A DNA stretch of 55,861 nt. Source: Actinomadura litoris. GTDB lineage: Bacteria; Actinomycetota; Actinomycetes; Streptosporangiales; Streptosporangiaceae. Both the position numbers and the translations under genes were made by a program. The notes under the pieces are model-generated. The model saw only the letters and a program-made list of their open reading frames with translations. It was not told the DNA's origin and did no database searches. The stretch spans positions 1-55,861 of the forward strand of contig NZ_WOFH01000025.1 of assembly GCF_009733595.1 (NCBI RefSeq). Reading direction: 5' to 3'. Below, in pieces: positions 8,519-17,094 of this stretch. How positions within the stretch are numbered: position 1 is the stretch's first letter; each line of letters opens with the position of its first letter.

Positions 8519-11500
8519 CGCCCGACGAGCCACGCTGGCGCACCGTCGAGGTGCTCGTCGAGGACGGCGCGAAGGGGTTCGGCACCGGCTACCGGGTCTC
8601 GGACCGGCTGGTGCTCACCTGCCGGCACGCGGTGGAGACGCCGGGGACGGCGACCGTCCGGCTCGCCACCCCCGACGGTTCGGTCGCCGTCGCCGCCGAC
8701 CGGGTCTGGACGGCCGAGGGCGCCGAGGTCGACCTGGCCCTGCTGCGGGTGCCGTCCGGCGCGCTGCCGCGGGTCGCCCCGGCCGTGCTGGCCGACGTCG
8801 ACCCCTGGAGCACGGGCCGCGCGACGTTCTCCTCCTGGGGGTTCCCCGCGTCCCACGAGCGCAAGGGCGCGCTCGGCGCCGTCCGCGACGTCGACCAGGT
8901 GGACGGGGAGGTGCTGCTCGGCGCGAACGTCAAGACCGGTCTGCTCGACCTGCACCGGCACGACGCGCCGCAGCGCGCGGGCAGGGCCTACAAGGGGCTG
9001 TCGGGCGGGCCCGTCCTGGTCGGCGGGAGGCTGGTCGGCGTGGTCCGCTGGGCCGAGGCCGACGGGCCGCTGACCGCGTCGCGGGTGTTCAGCGCCGCCG
9101 GGCCGCACCGGCCCCGGATCGCGGGCGAGTTCGTGGAGCCGCGCGAGAGCCGGGAGGCCCTGAACGCCCTGCTGGAGGACGCGGGCGTCCGGCTGGAGGA
9201 GGCACACGCCGGCCCGGCGGCGCCGGTGCGCCGGTCGCGGTACTGGTCCACGATCACGAAGATGCGGGCGCGGTGCCCGCACCCCGCCGACCGGGACGCC
9301 GAACTCGCCCGCCTCCAGGAGTTCGCGACGGGCGCCACGTCCTACCTGTGGCTGGTCGGCGACCCCTACGCGGGCAAGACCACGCTCGCCGCCGCGTTCG
9401 CCGGGGACCCCGCGCCCGAGGTCATCACGGTCGCCTTCTTCGTCTCCCGCTCGACCGGCTCGCGCCTGGCCGACTACCGGACCGCGCTCGCCGACCAGCT
9501 CGCCCCGCTGGTCGGCGAGGTCCTCTCGCCCGGTGTCGTGCCCACCGCGTTCGACCTCGACGACCTGTGGCAGCGCGCGGTGGAACGTGTCACCGCGGAC
9601 GGCCGCCACCTGATGCTCATCGTGGACGGCCTCGACGAGGACGACCACGTCCAGCACCGCGAGAGCAGCATCGCAGCGCAGCTCCCCGAGTACCTGCCGC
9701 GCGGCGGCCACGTGCTGGTGACCAGCAGGTACTTCCCCGAAGTGCCCGCCGACGTCCCGGACGGGCATCCGCTGCGCCGCTGCGAGCGCCGCCCGCTGGC
9801 CGCCAACGACGCCTCCCGCGCGTCCCGGCGGGCCGCCGAACTCGACCTCCAGCAGCACCTGCGCGACCGCACGAGCCGGGACGTGCTCGGGCTGCTGGCC
9901 GCCTCGGGCGGCGGGCTCGCCGACGCCGACGTCGCGCACCTCACCGGCCTCGACCTCTTCGACGTCCGGGACCTGGTCGAGCACACGATCGCGCGGCTCG
10001 TGGACTGCCGCGAGGAGCACGGCCTGCGCCGGTACTCCTTCGCCCACGACCTCATCCGGGAGACCACCACCGAGCGCCTCGGCCCGGAGGCGATGGCGGG
10101 CCACTGGGAGGCCGTCCACGCCTGGGCCGAGCCCTTCCGGGCGCGCGGCTGGCCCGCCGACACCCCGCTCTACCTCCTGGACCGCTACCCGCAGGTGCTG
10201 GCCGACACCGGCGACCTGGAGCGGCTCCGCGGGCTCAACGACCCCGAGCGCTGGCGGCGGCTGCTGGAGCGCGTCGGGACGACGGAGCCCGCGGTGCGGA
10301 CGCTCACCGACTCGATCCGGCTCCACCTCGCCGAGGATCCCCCCGACCTGGCCGCGACGTACCTGCTGGCGCTGTGGCGCGACCAGCTCCGGCTCTCCTC
10401 CCGCATCCACCCCGAGATCATCGCGATGGGGTGGGCGGAGCTCGGCGACCTGGAGCGGGCCGAGCGGATGGCGCGGGAGATCGTCGTCCCGTCGATCAAG
10501 TCCAACATCCTGGTCTCCATCGCGGAGGTCGCCGGGCGGTCCGGCGCCGACACCCAGGCGGAGCTGTGGCTCCAGGAGGCGGAGCTGCTGGCCGGCGACA
10601 TCCTGAGCGGGGTGCGGCGCGCCCGGACCCTCGCCCGGATCGCGCTGGTGCTGGGCGCCGGGTTCACCCGGGCCGAAGCGCTCATGGAGGAGGCCGCCCG
10701 GCTGATCATCTCCGTCGTCCACTCCCGGGGCCGCCGCAGGGACCTGATGGTGAACCTCGCCTGCGACGCGGCGCGCGCCGGGCTGTTCGACTCGGTGGAG
10801 CGCGTCGCGCGCTCGTTCACCGACCGGAAGGACCGGCGGCAGATCATCGCGGCGGCGGCCCGGACCGCCGCCGAGGCCGGGTTCCAGGAGGACGCCGAAC
10901 GCCTCGCGAACCTCATCGAGCACCAGGACGTCCGCTGGGAGGCGCTCGCCGACATCGCCGGGGTGCTCGCCGAGCGGGGCGAGGTCGCGGCGGCGCGGGA
11001 GCTGGTCGGCACGTCGGTCCACGGGGCCCGGCTGGTGTGCGGGGCGCTCGGCCGGGTCGTCCGGGCGCTGGAGCTGCGGGGCGAGCACGCCGAGGCCGCG
11101 GCGGTGCTGGCGCAGGCGATCGAGATCGCCTCCGCCAAGGGCGGCTCCCGGCAGGCCGCCTTCGCCGCGCTGTTCTCCCCGGTCGTGGACGCCGGGCTCC
11201 TCGACGACGCCGAGCGGCTCATGGAGCTGATGGAGGGGCACCGCCGCCCGGTGGCCGCGATCCGCGTCGCGCTCGCCGCGATCGACGCCGGCAGCGCCGA
11301 CACCGCGACCCGGATGGTGGCGGTCGCGGCCGACCTCGTCGCGCGCCAGCCGCGGCGCCAGTGGGCGCCGCTGGTCGAGATGGCCGCCGCGGCCGCCGCG
11401 CGCGGCGACCTGGAACGCGCCCGGGACCTGCTGACCGTCGCGCTGAACGCGGGCGACCGCCCCCGGCCCTGGGGGACGCAATCGATGGGCCTGCTGATCG

Positions 11501-13515
11501 AGACCCATGTCGCGGAGCTGCGCGGCGACACCTCCGACCTCCTTGAGGCGGGCATCGCGGCCGCGCTCCGGTACCCGTCGAAGCAGAATTTGCCCACCGA
11601 GCTCGCCAAGACCGCCACCGACCTCGGCCTCACCGCGCTGGCCGTCCGCGCGGCGGTCCGGATCATCGACGTGCACGAGCGCAACGACGTGCTCGGCGCC
11701 GTCGTCGCGAAGGCCGCGGCGCAGCGGAGAACGGAGGTCGTCGAGGCGGCGCTGGCCGCGATGAGCCCGACCCGCAAGCGGGCGTTCGCGCTGGTCAACG
11801 CGGCGGAGGAACTGGCCAGGGCGGGCCTGGCGCTGGACGCGGAGCGGCTCGTCCAGTCGATGCCGCACGGGTTCCGGCACGCGGTCGGCCTCGCCCAGCT
11901 CGGCCGGGTCGCCATCGAGCGGGGCGACCGCGAGCGCGCGGTCGCCTTCCTGCTGGCGGCCGAGGAGGCGGCCCCGGCGGGATCGGTCCGGCACCTGTCG
12001 CCGTTCGAGCTGACGGCCGCGTCGCTCGCCGCCGCCGGGCGGGGCCGCTACGGCGACGCGGAGCGGATCGTCGGCGTGATCGACCGGACCCGCCTCCAGG
12101 TCAGCGCGTTCGCGGACCTGGCGCGGGCGGCCTACGGCGACGGCGAGTACGGCCGCGCCGGACGGTTCCTCTCCCTCGCCGAGCAGCGGCTGGACGACGC
12201 GGACGCCGACACCCTCGACTCCAGCGCGGCCGAGCTGGCCTCCGCCGCCGCCGACACCGCCGACCTCGACACCGCCGAGCGGCTCGCCGCCCGCGTCGCC
12301 GACCCGGTGGCGCGCGTCTCCGCGCTCGCCGACGTCGCCCGCATCGTCCACGCGCTCGGGCACACCGCCGCCGCCGCGCGGCTGCTGGCCGACGGCGAGC
12401 GGCGGCTGCCGGGCTTCGACGCCGACTCCCACGACGCCGTCGCGGTCACGCTCGCCTCGGCGGCCATCGCGACCGGCGACCTGGTGATGGCCGAACGGCT
12501 CGCGGGCCGGGTCGCCGACCACCGGTTCCGCGTGGAGACGCTGCTGGCCGTGTGCGCCGCGAGCCGGGACCGGCTGCGCGCGCTGCGGCGCAGGGTCGGG
12601 CAGGACATCCGGGCCGTCCGCAACCTGCGGGTCCGCGGCGCGCTCCTCGGCGCCCTCGCCCGCGTCATCGCCGACTCCGGCAACCCGGGGCAGGCGGGCA
12701 AGATCCTCGCGGAGGCCGAGGCGGCCGTGCACACGATCGCGGTCACCAACGCCGAGCCGCGCTGCCGCGGGCTCATCGAGCTGGCCGTGACCGCCGCCGC
12801 GATCGGCGACGCCGAGCGCGCCCGGCGGCTGCTGCGCGAGGCCGAGGAGCTCGCCGCCACCCACGTGGACGAGCGCCGCCACCAGCGGGCGCTGGCCAAC
12901 GTCGCCCACGCCGCCGTCCAGATCGGCCAGCTCGACCTCGCCGAGCGCACGGTGACGGTCATGCAGGGCGCGCGGCTGCCGTTCCCGGCCTGGAACAGCC
13001 TCACGCTGATCGCCGCGCGCGCCGCCGCCGACGGGGAGACCGCGCGCGCCGTCCGGCTCAACGAGCAGGCCCTGGACATCGCCAAGCGCATGCACGACCC
13101 CAAGGTGCGCGGCGCGGCGCTGGCCTCGATCTCGGCCGCCGCCCTCCGCGCCGGGCTCCTGGACCAGGCGCGCGACATCCTCGACGACGACAGCCATCAC
13201 CACCACCGGCAGGGCCCCATCTGGCGGGACATCGCGCTGGCGATCGCGGCGGCGGGCCGACTGCCCGAGGCCGAGGCGGAGGCCGCGCGCATCCAGTCGC
13301 CCACACGGCGCCGCGAGGCGTTCGAGGGGATCATCGACCGGCTCGTGACCGCCGACGCCCGCGACGACGCCGAACGCCTCATCGTCCAGGGCATCCGCGA
13401 GGACAGCTGGCTCCCGCCGCCCGCCCTCATGATCGCGGCCCTGCCCCAGGTGATCCCCGTCCTCGGCAACGCCCTCCCGGCGATGGCCGCCTTCGAGGAG
13501 CACGAGCGCGGCTGA
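8515..13515 (+). CDS. Trypsin-like protease / NACHT-STAND NTPase / helical-repeat protein
   Basis: A 1666-residue protein. Residues 1-200 form a trypsin-like domain with an apparently complete triad: H38 (TCRHAV), D73 (EVDLALL) and S163 (KGLSGGPVL). Residues about 270-480 form a P-loop NTPase with Walker A GDPYAGKTT (282-290) and Walker B LMLIVDGLDEDD (366-377), of the NACHT/STAND type. From about 480 to the end are tandem helical repeats of TPR type, with recurring units such as DLERARDLL and DTAERLAARVAD. By analogy with STAND proteins, the repeats may sense a trigger, the NTPase oligomerise and the protease act as effector. Its GTG start overlaps the trypco2 stop. Confidence 0.9.
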   Translation: MTPDEPRWRTVEVLVEDGAKGFGTGYRVSDRLVLTCRHAVETPGTATVRLATPDGSVAVAADRVWTAEGAEVDLALLRVPSGALPRVAPAVLADVDPWSTGRATFSSWGFPASHERKGALGAVRDVDQVDGEVLLGANVKTGLLDLHRHDAPQRAGRAYKGLSGGPVLVGGRLVGVVRWAEADGPLTASRVFSAAGPHRPRIAGEFVEPRESREALNALLEDAGVRLEEAHAGPAAPVRRSRYWSTITKMRARCPHPADRDAELARLQEFATGATSYLWLVGDPYAGKTTLAAAFAGDPAPEVITVAFFVSRSTGSRLADYRTALADQLAPLVGEVLSPGVVPTAFDLDDLWQRAVERVTADGRHLMLIVDGLDEDDHVQHRESSIAAQLPEYLPRGGHVLVTSRYFPEVPADVPDGHPLRRCERRPLAANDASRASRRAAELDLQQHLRDRTSRDVLGLLAASGGGLADADVAHLTGLDLFDVRDLVEHTIARLVDCREEHGLRRYSFAHDLIRETTTERLGPEAMAGHWEAVHAWAEPFRARGWPADTPLYLLDRYPQVLADTGDLERLRGLNDPERWRRLLERVGTTEPAVRTLTDSIRLHLAEDPPDLAATYLLALWRDQLRLSSRIHPEIIAMGWAELGDLERAERMAREIVVPSIKSNILVSIAEVAGRSGADTQAELWLQEAELLAGDILSGVRRARTLARIALVLGAGFTRAEALMEEAARLIISVVHSRGRRRDLMVNLACDAARAGLFDSVERVARSFTDRKDRRQIIAAAARTAAEAGFQEDAERLANLIEHQDVRWEALADIAGVLAERGEVAAARELVGTSVHGARLVCGALGRVVRALELRGEHAEAAAVLAQAIEIASAKGGSRQAAFAALFSPVVDAGLLDDAERLMELMEGHRRPVAAIRVALAAIDAGSADTATRMVAVAADLVARQPRRQWAPLVEMAAAAAARGDLERARDLLTVALNAGDRPRPWGTQSMGLLIETHVAELRGDTSDLLEAGIAAALRYPSKQNLPTELAKTATDLGLTALAVRAAVRIIDVHERNDVLGAVVAKAAAQRRTEVVEAALAAMSPTRKRAFALVNAAEELARAGLALDAERLVQSMPHGFRHAVGLAQLGRVAIERGDRERAVAFLLAAEEAAPAGSVRHLSPFELTAASLAAAGRGRYGDAERIVGVIDRTRLQVSAFADLARAAYGDGEYGRAGRFLSLAEQRLDDADADTLDSSAAELASAAADTADLDTAERLAARVADPVARVSALADVARIVHALGHTAAAARLLADGERRLPGFDADSHDAVAVTLASAAIATGDLVMAERLAGRVADHRFRVETLLAVCAASRDRLRALRRRVGQDIRAVRNLRVRGALLGALARVIADSGNPGQAGKILAEAEAAVHTIAVTNAEPRCRGLIELAVTAAAIGDAERARRLLREAEELAATHVDERRHQRALANVAHAAVQIGQLDLAERTVTVMQGARLPFPAWNSLTLIAARAAADGETARAVRLNEQALDIAKRMHDPKVRGAALASISAAALRAGLLDQARDILDDDSHHHHRQGPIWRDIALAIAAAGRLPEAEAEAARIQSPTRRREAFEGIIDRLVTADARDDAERLIVQGIREDSWLPPPALMIAALPQVIPVLGNALPAMAAFEEHERG

Positions 13516-13606
13516 CCCCGGATTCCGGCGTCGCCGCAGGTCCGAGGCGGTTCGCGGGGCCGGTAGGCTTCAAGGGGCCCCCAAATCGATCTTCGAGAAC
13601 TTTGGA

Positions 13607-14437
13607 ATGACTCCTTCCACCGCGCGCCCCTCCACGCTGCCCCCGAACGGCGCGCCCGCCGGCGTCGGCGGGGACGGATCGTTCCGGATCGGGCTGCTCC
13701 AGTTCGCGCCCCAGGTCCGCTCCGAGCGCGAGAACGTCCGGTTCATCCGCTCGGCCGTGCGGGGCGTCACCGACGCGACCATCGTGCTGCCCGAGTTCTT
13801 CCTCGGCAGCTACCGCACCTACCCCCTCTTCTTCCCCGAGCAGGACGAACTGGCCCGGCCGCTGGAGCCGCTGCTCGCCGTCTCGGTGGAGCAGCGCCTG
13901 CGGTTCGTCGGCAGCCTGCCCGTCCGCTCCCACGGCAGGAACTTCAACCGCGCGCTCGTGGTCGGCGAGGGGACGATCTCCACGGCGCACGACAAGGTCC
14001 GGCTGTTCGGGCCCGAACTCGACGTGTTCAGCGCCGGGCGCAGCCCGCACCGACTCATCGACATCGGCGGCCTGCCGAGCACCGTGCAGATCTGCATGGA
14101 CATCGCCGACCCGGTGCCGGTGCGCGCGGCGGCGGGCGCCGGGGTGCGGCTGGTGCTCAGCCCCTCGACGGTGTCGGTGGCCTTCCTGCGGGTCATCCAC
14201 CAGGCCAGGGCGCTGGAGAACCAGGTCGTCAGCGTGTTCTGCAACCGGCACGGCGTGGACGACGACGGCACCGTCTACCTGGGGCGGAGCGGGATCTTCC
14301 TCCCCGACGGCACCGACGTCTCGGTCCGCGCGGACGGGGACGAGCTGGCGCTGCGCACGGTGCGGGCCGAGCAGCTCGCCGCGTGGTCGGCGCTCCAGCG
14401 CGGCCTGGTCGGGACCCCGGCGGCCCCGCCCGGCTGA
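13607..14437 (+). CDS. Nitrilase-superfamily carbon-nitrogen hydrolase
   Basis: A 276-residue enzyme of the CN-hydrolase fold. The Glu-Lys-Cys triad is visible: E63 (VLPEFF), K130 (AHDKVRLFGPE) and C163 (QICMDIADP). Such enzymes cleave non-peptide amides or nitriles; the substrate is not evident. About 20 N-terminal residues before the fold look unstructured, and the ribosome-binding site is weak (TTTGGA). It starts 91 bases after the protease/NTPase gene on the same strand, so it may belong to that operon or be independent. It faces the carbamoyltransferase gene tail to tail. Confidence 0.85.
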   Translation: MTPSTARPSTLPPNGAPAGVGGDGSFRIGLLQFAPQVRSERENVRFIRSAVRGVTDATIVLPEFFLGSYRTYPLFFPEQDELARPLEPLLAVSVEQRLRFVGSLPVRSHGRNFNRALVVGEGTISTAHDKVRLFGPELDVFSAGRSPHRLIDIGGLPSTVQICMDIADPVPVRAAAGAGVRLVLSPSTVSVAFLRVIHQARALENQVVSVFCNRHGVDDDGTVYLGRSGIFLPDGTDVSVRADGDELALRTVRAEQLAAWSALQRGLVGTPAAPPG

Positions 14438-14438
14438 G

Positions 14439-14483
14439 GGGCCGCGCGGCTGAGGCCCGCGCGGCTGGGGCCCGCGCGGCTAG
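14439..14483. repeat. Three 15-bp tandem repeats
   Basis: Three near-identical units (GGCCCGCGCGGCTGG and variants) lie end to end between the nitrilase-type gene and the carbamoyltransferase gene. The last unit includes the carbamoyltransferase stop. A more diverged unit with the amidohydrolase TGA lies just before them. Confidence 0.75.
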
Positions 14484-16132
14484 GCGGGCCGCTTGGTCAG
14501 CAGGTGGTCGCCGAGGACCAGCGCGTCCAGGTTCATCGCGAGGAACGCGCGGCACGCGTCGGAGGGCGTCTCGACGAGCGGCTCGTCCCGCCGGTTGAAC
14601 GAGGTGTTCAGCAGAACCGGGACGCCCGTGCGCGCGCCGAACTCCCGCAGCAGCCGGTGGCAGCGCCGGTCCTGCTCGCGGCCGAGCGTCTGCACCCGCG
14701 CCTTGCCGTCCACGTGGACCGCGGCGGGGATCAGGTGCCGCGCGGCGGGACGGACGTCCACGGCCAGCGCCATGAACGGGCTCGGCCCCTGGAGCTCGAA
14801 GAACTCCCCGGCGCGCTCCTCGACCACCATCGGCGCGAACGGCCGGAACCACTCGCGGTCCTTGACGGCGGCGTTGATGTGGTCGCGCATCCCGGCCCGG
14901 CGCGGGTCGGCCAGGATGCTGCGGTGCCCGAGGGCCCGGGGGCCCAGCTCGGACCTCCCCTGCCACCAGCCGACCACCTGGCCGTCGCACAGCCGGTCCA
15001 CGACCGCCGCCAGGAGCGGCGCCTCGTCCAGCCGCGCGTGCTCGACGTGCTCCCCGACCGCCGCGACGGCGGCCTCGACCTCGTCCTCGGAGTACGGCGG
15101 GCCGTAGTAGGCGGTGCGCATCGTGGTGTCCACGGGCAGGCCGCGCGCCTTCACCTCCAGCAGCAGCTTGCCGACGGCCTGGCCGTCGTCGCCGGGCGCG
15201 GGCACGACGAACACCTCGCGGAACGGGCCGTCCCGGACGATCCGCCCGTTCGCGACGCAGTTCAGCGCGACACCGCCCGCGAGGCAGAGCCGGGGGCTCC
15301 CGGTGAGCCGGTGCGCCCGCCGGGCCAGGCCGAGCACGATCTCCTCCAGGATGACCTGGCCCGCGTGGGCGATGTCCATGTCGTCCTGGTCGAAGCACCC
15401 GGGGACCGGGGGCCGTGCGCGCGCCCGGACGAACTCCTCCCACAGGACCTGGTCCTGCGGCTCGGGCGGCGCCCACCCGAACTGCTCGCGGCCGAGGGTG
15501 TTGGCGAGCACCACGGAGGTGAACCGGGGATCGACCCGGTAGCGGCCGTCGTCGCGGGTGCCGGCGAAGCGGCGCAGCCGGTCGAGGAAGTGCGACGGGC
15601 GGCCGTAGGCGGCCAGCGCCATCGTCTTGCCCTCGCAGTTGAGCTGGCCCATCCCCGCCAGCACGCCGACCGCCGTGTAGAAGTGGCCGATCGACTCGGC
15701 GGCGAACACACCGGAGGAGGCGGCGAGCTCCTCCACCAGCCGCAGCCCCGCCGCCGTCCCCCGCCAGACGGACGTGGTGACGAGCCGGTCGTGGCGGTAG
15801 CCCTGGCCGTCCACCACGAGCACCGCCGCCTCGTCGAAGCCCGAGCCGTAGAAGGTGCTCGCCGCGTGGTGGAGGTGGTGGTCCTCCCGGCGGAGCCCGC
15901 CGGAGTTGTCCACGAACCGGTCGCCGGGGCCGCCGAGATGGCGCCCGTAGGCGGGCCGGTCGCGCAGGAACCGGTAGGCGAGCCGGGAGTCCCAGCTGTG
16001 CTTGCGCCGGTCGCCGACCCGCTCGGAGGCCAGCGCGACGATCTCGCCGCCCGGCGCCAGCATCGCGACGCCCCCGTCGTGCCAGGAGGTCGCGTGGCTG
16101 TGCAGCAGCGCGGGCAGCGCACGGTGTTCCAC
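14480..16132 (-). CDS. NodU/TobZ-type carbamoyltransferase
   Basis: A 550-residue enzyme. The N-terminal Kae1-like domain carries the metal-site stretch REDHHLHHAASTFYGS and a glycine-rich ELAASSGVF/MGQLNCEGKTM core. The C-terminal YrdC-like domain has WQGRSELGPRALGHRSIL and FRPFAPMVV. The family makes carbamoyl-adenylate from carbamoyl phosphate and ATP, then carbamoylates a hydroxyl (NodU, TobZ); transfer to an amine is also conceivable here. It lies just downstream of a 158-residue gene. A target could be a beta-hydroxyl made by the CmlA-like enzyme. The start is GTG at 16132 with GGGGGAG close by. Confidence 0.9.
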   Translation of the reverse strand: MEHRALPALLHSHATSWHDGGVAMLAPGGEIVALASERVGDRRKHSWDSRLAYRFLRDRPAYGRHLGGPGDRFVDNSGGLRREDHHLHHAASTFYGSGFDEAAVLVVDGQGYRHDRLVTTSVWRGTAAGLRLVEELAASSGVFAAESIGHFYTAVGVLAGMGQLNCEGKTMALAAYGRPSHFLDRLRRFAGTRDDGRYRVDPRFTSVVLANTLGREQFGWAPPEPQDQVLWEEFVRARARPPVPGCFDQDDMDIAHAGQVILEEIVLGLARRAHRLTGSPRLCLAGGVALNCVANGRIVRDGPFREVFVVPAPGDDGQAVGKLLLEVKARGLPVDTTMRTAYYGPPYSEDEVEAAVAAVGEHVEHARLDEAPLLAAVVDRLCDGQVVGWWQGRSELGPRALGHRSILADPRRAGMRDHINAAVKDREWFRPFAPMVVEERAGEFFELQGPSPFMALAVDVRPAARHLIPAAVHVDGKARVQTLGREQDRRCHRLLREFGARTGVPVLLNTSFNRRDEPLVETPSDACRAFLAMNLDALVLGDHLLTKRPA

Positions 16133-16149
16133 GGGCTCCCCCGCGAGGG

Positions 16150-16626
16150 TCAGGCGTCGAATCCCAGGGACGCGACGAACACGAAGTTCGGCGACCGGTT
16201 CACCAGCCTGATGACGACGAAGTCGTTGTACAGGCCCGGCGGGACCTCGGTGTCGACGTGCACCCGGACGCTGACGCGGGCGGGCAGCGCGCGGCCCGCG
16301 AGGTCGACCGCGAGGTCGGCCTTGTTGTTGTCGGACGTCGTCAGCCGGGTGGTCGCGAGCACGACCTCCCTGAAGTGGCCGGGATGGGCGGGGTCGGCCT
16401 CGTGGAGGATCACCGAGACCACATGGCCCGGGTAGCCGGCGAACGTCGTGACATTCTCGGTCAACACCTGCAACGTGGTGGTGTTCGGCCCGGCGGGATC
16501 GGTTTTCTGGAGCGTCAGCGGAAGCTCGACGGTAAGCCCGGAATAGGCGGCGTCGCCGTACACACCCGGTTCGTCCCCGAGGTGGACACGGCCCTGCCAG
16601 ACCAGTTCCGGCTGGATGCTGAGCAT
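16150..16626 (-). CDS. Unrecognised 158-residue protein of the NRPS cluster
   Basis: I do not recognise the family. The sequence is rich in predicted beta strands (GLTVELPLTLQ, TTTLQVLTENVTTF, RVSVRVHVDTEVP, NFVFVASLGFD) with no signal peptide or membrane helix, which suggests a small beta-sandwich or barrel. The ATG at 16626 has GGGAGG about 8 bases upstream; a longer frame to 16671 lacks this. Its stop is 17 bases before the carbamoyltransferase start, so the two are almost certainly co-transcribed and may function together. No catalytic motif is evident. Confidence 0.7.
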   Translation of the reverse strand: MLSIQPELVWQGRVHLGDEPGVYGDAAYSGLTVELPLTLQKTDPAGPNTTTLQVLTENVTTFAGYPGHVVSVILHEADPAHPGHFREVVLATTRLTTSDNNKADLAVDLAGRALPARVSVRVHVDTEVPPGLYNDFVVIRLVNRSPNFVFVASLGFDA

Positions 16627-16969
16627 GTGCTGACCTCCCGTACGCGGGGCCCGGACAATTCGGTTTCCCATGCTATCGAGAAAGCCCGCTCCCTGTCATT
16701 GCCCGCGCCGATCCCGCGGCCTTCTCCGAATGGATCAAGAACGGCCCGTGTCGGATCTTCACCGGACGGTCACCAGTCACAAGATCCGTTATTTGCGATC
16801 AATATCGGAACAAATCCGGCCGGAGGCCGCGAGGCCGTGACCAGGCGCTCCCCGCGGAGGGCACCGGCGTTTCCGTCCGGCAATTCCCGGCGCAATGCGC
16901 CCGAACAGGCGAAAGGAGGGGGTCCTTGGGATGATGCTCCTCCTCGGCCGTCCCGCACGCCGTCAAGGT

Positions 16970-17019
16970 GTTTGACCGCGTTCGGCGCGTCAGTTGAACG
17001 GGCGCGCGTGTGATTGAAC
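16970..17019. promoter_or_regulatory. Cluster of StrR-like half sites
   Basis: The right-arm motif CAGTTGAAC (16991-16999) recurs as TGATTGAAC at 17011-17019, exactly 20 bp later. A poor left arm, GTTTGACCG, lies at 16970-16978 with a 12-bp rather than 11-bp gap. TCAGTTGAACGGGC is shared exactly with the site upstream of the CmlA-like gene. It lies between the divergent 158-residue gene and the ABC exporter gene. Confidence 0.45.
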
Positions 17020-17094
17020 GGACCGATCTGTGAGCGTTAGCCGGTACGTCCCGTCCGGTGGGCGGGCGCGAAACGAGAGCGAGGACGGGCCTTC

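Noticed and set aside
8191..13503. A minus-strand frame of 1770 codons opposite the protease/NTPase gene
   Set aside because: Composition-driven antisense frame without motifs; the plus strand has triad, Walker and repeat motifs.
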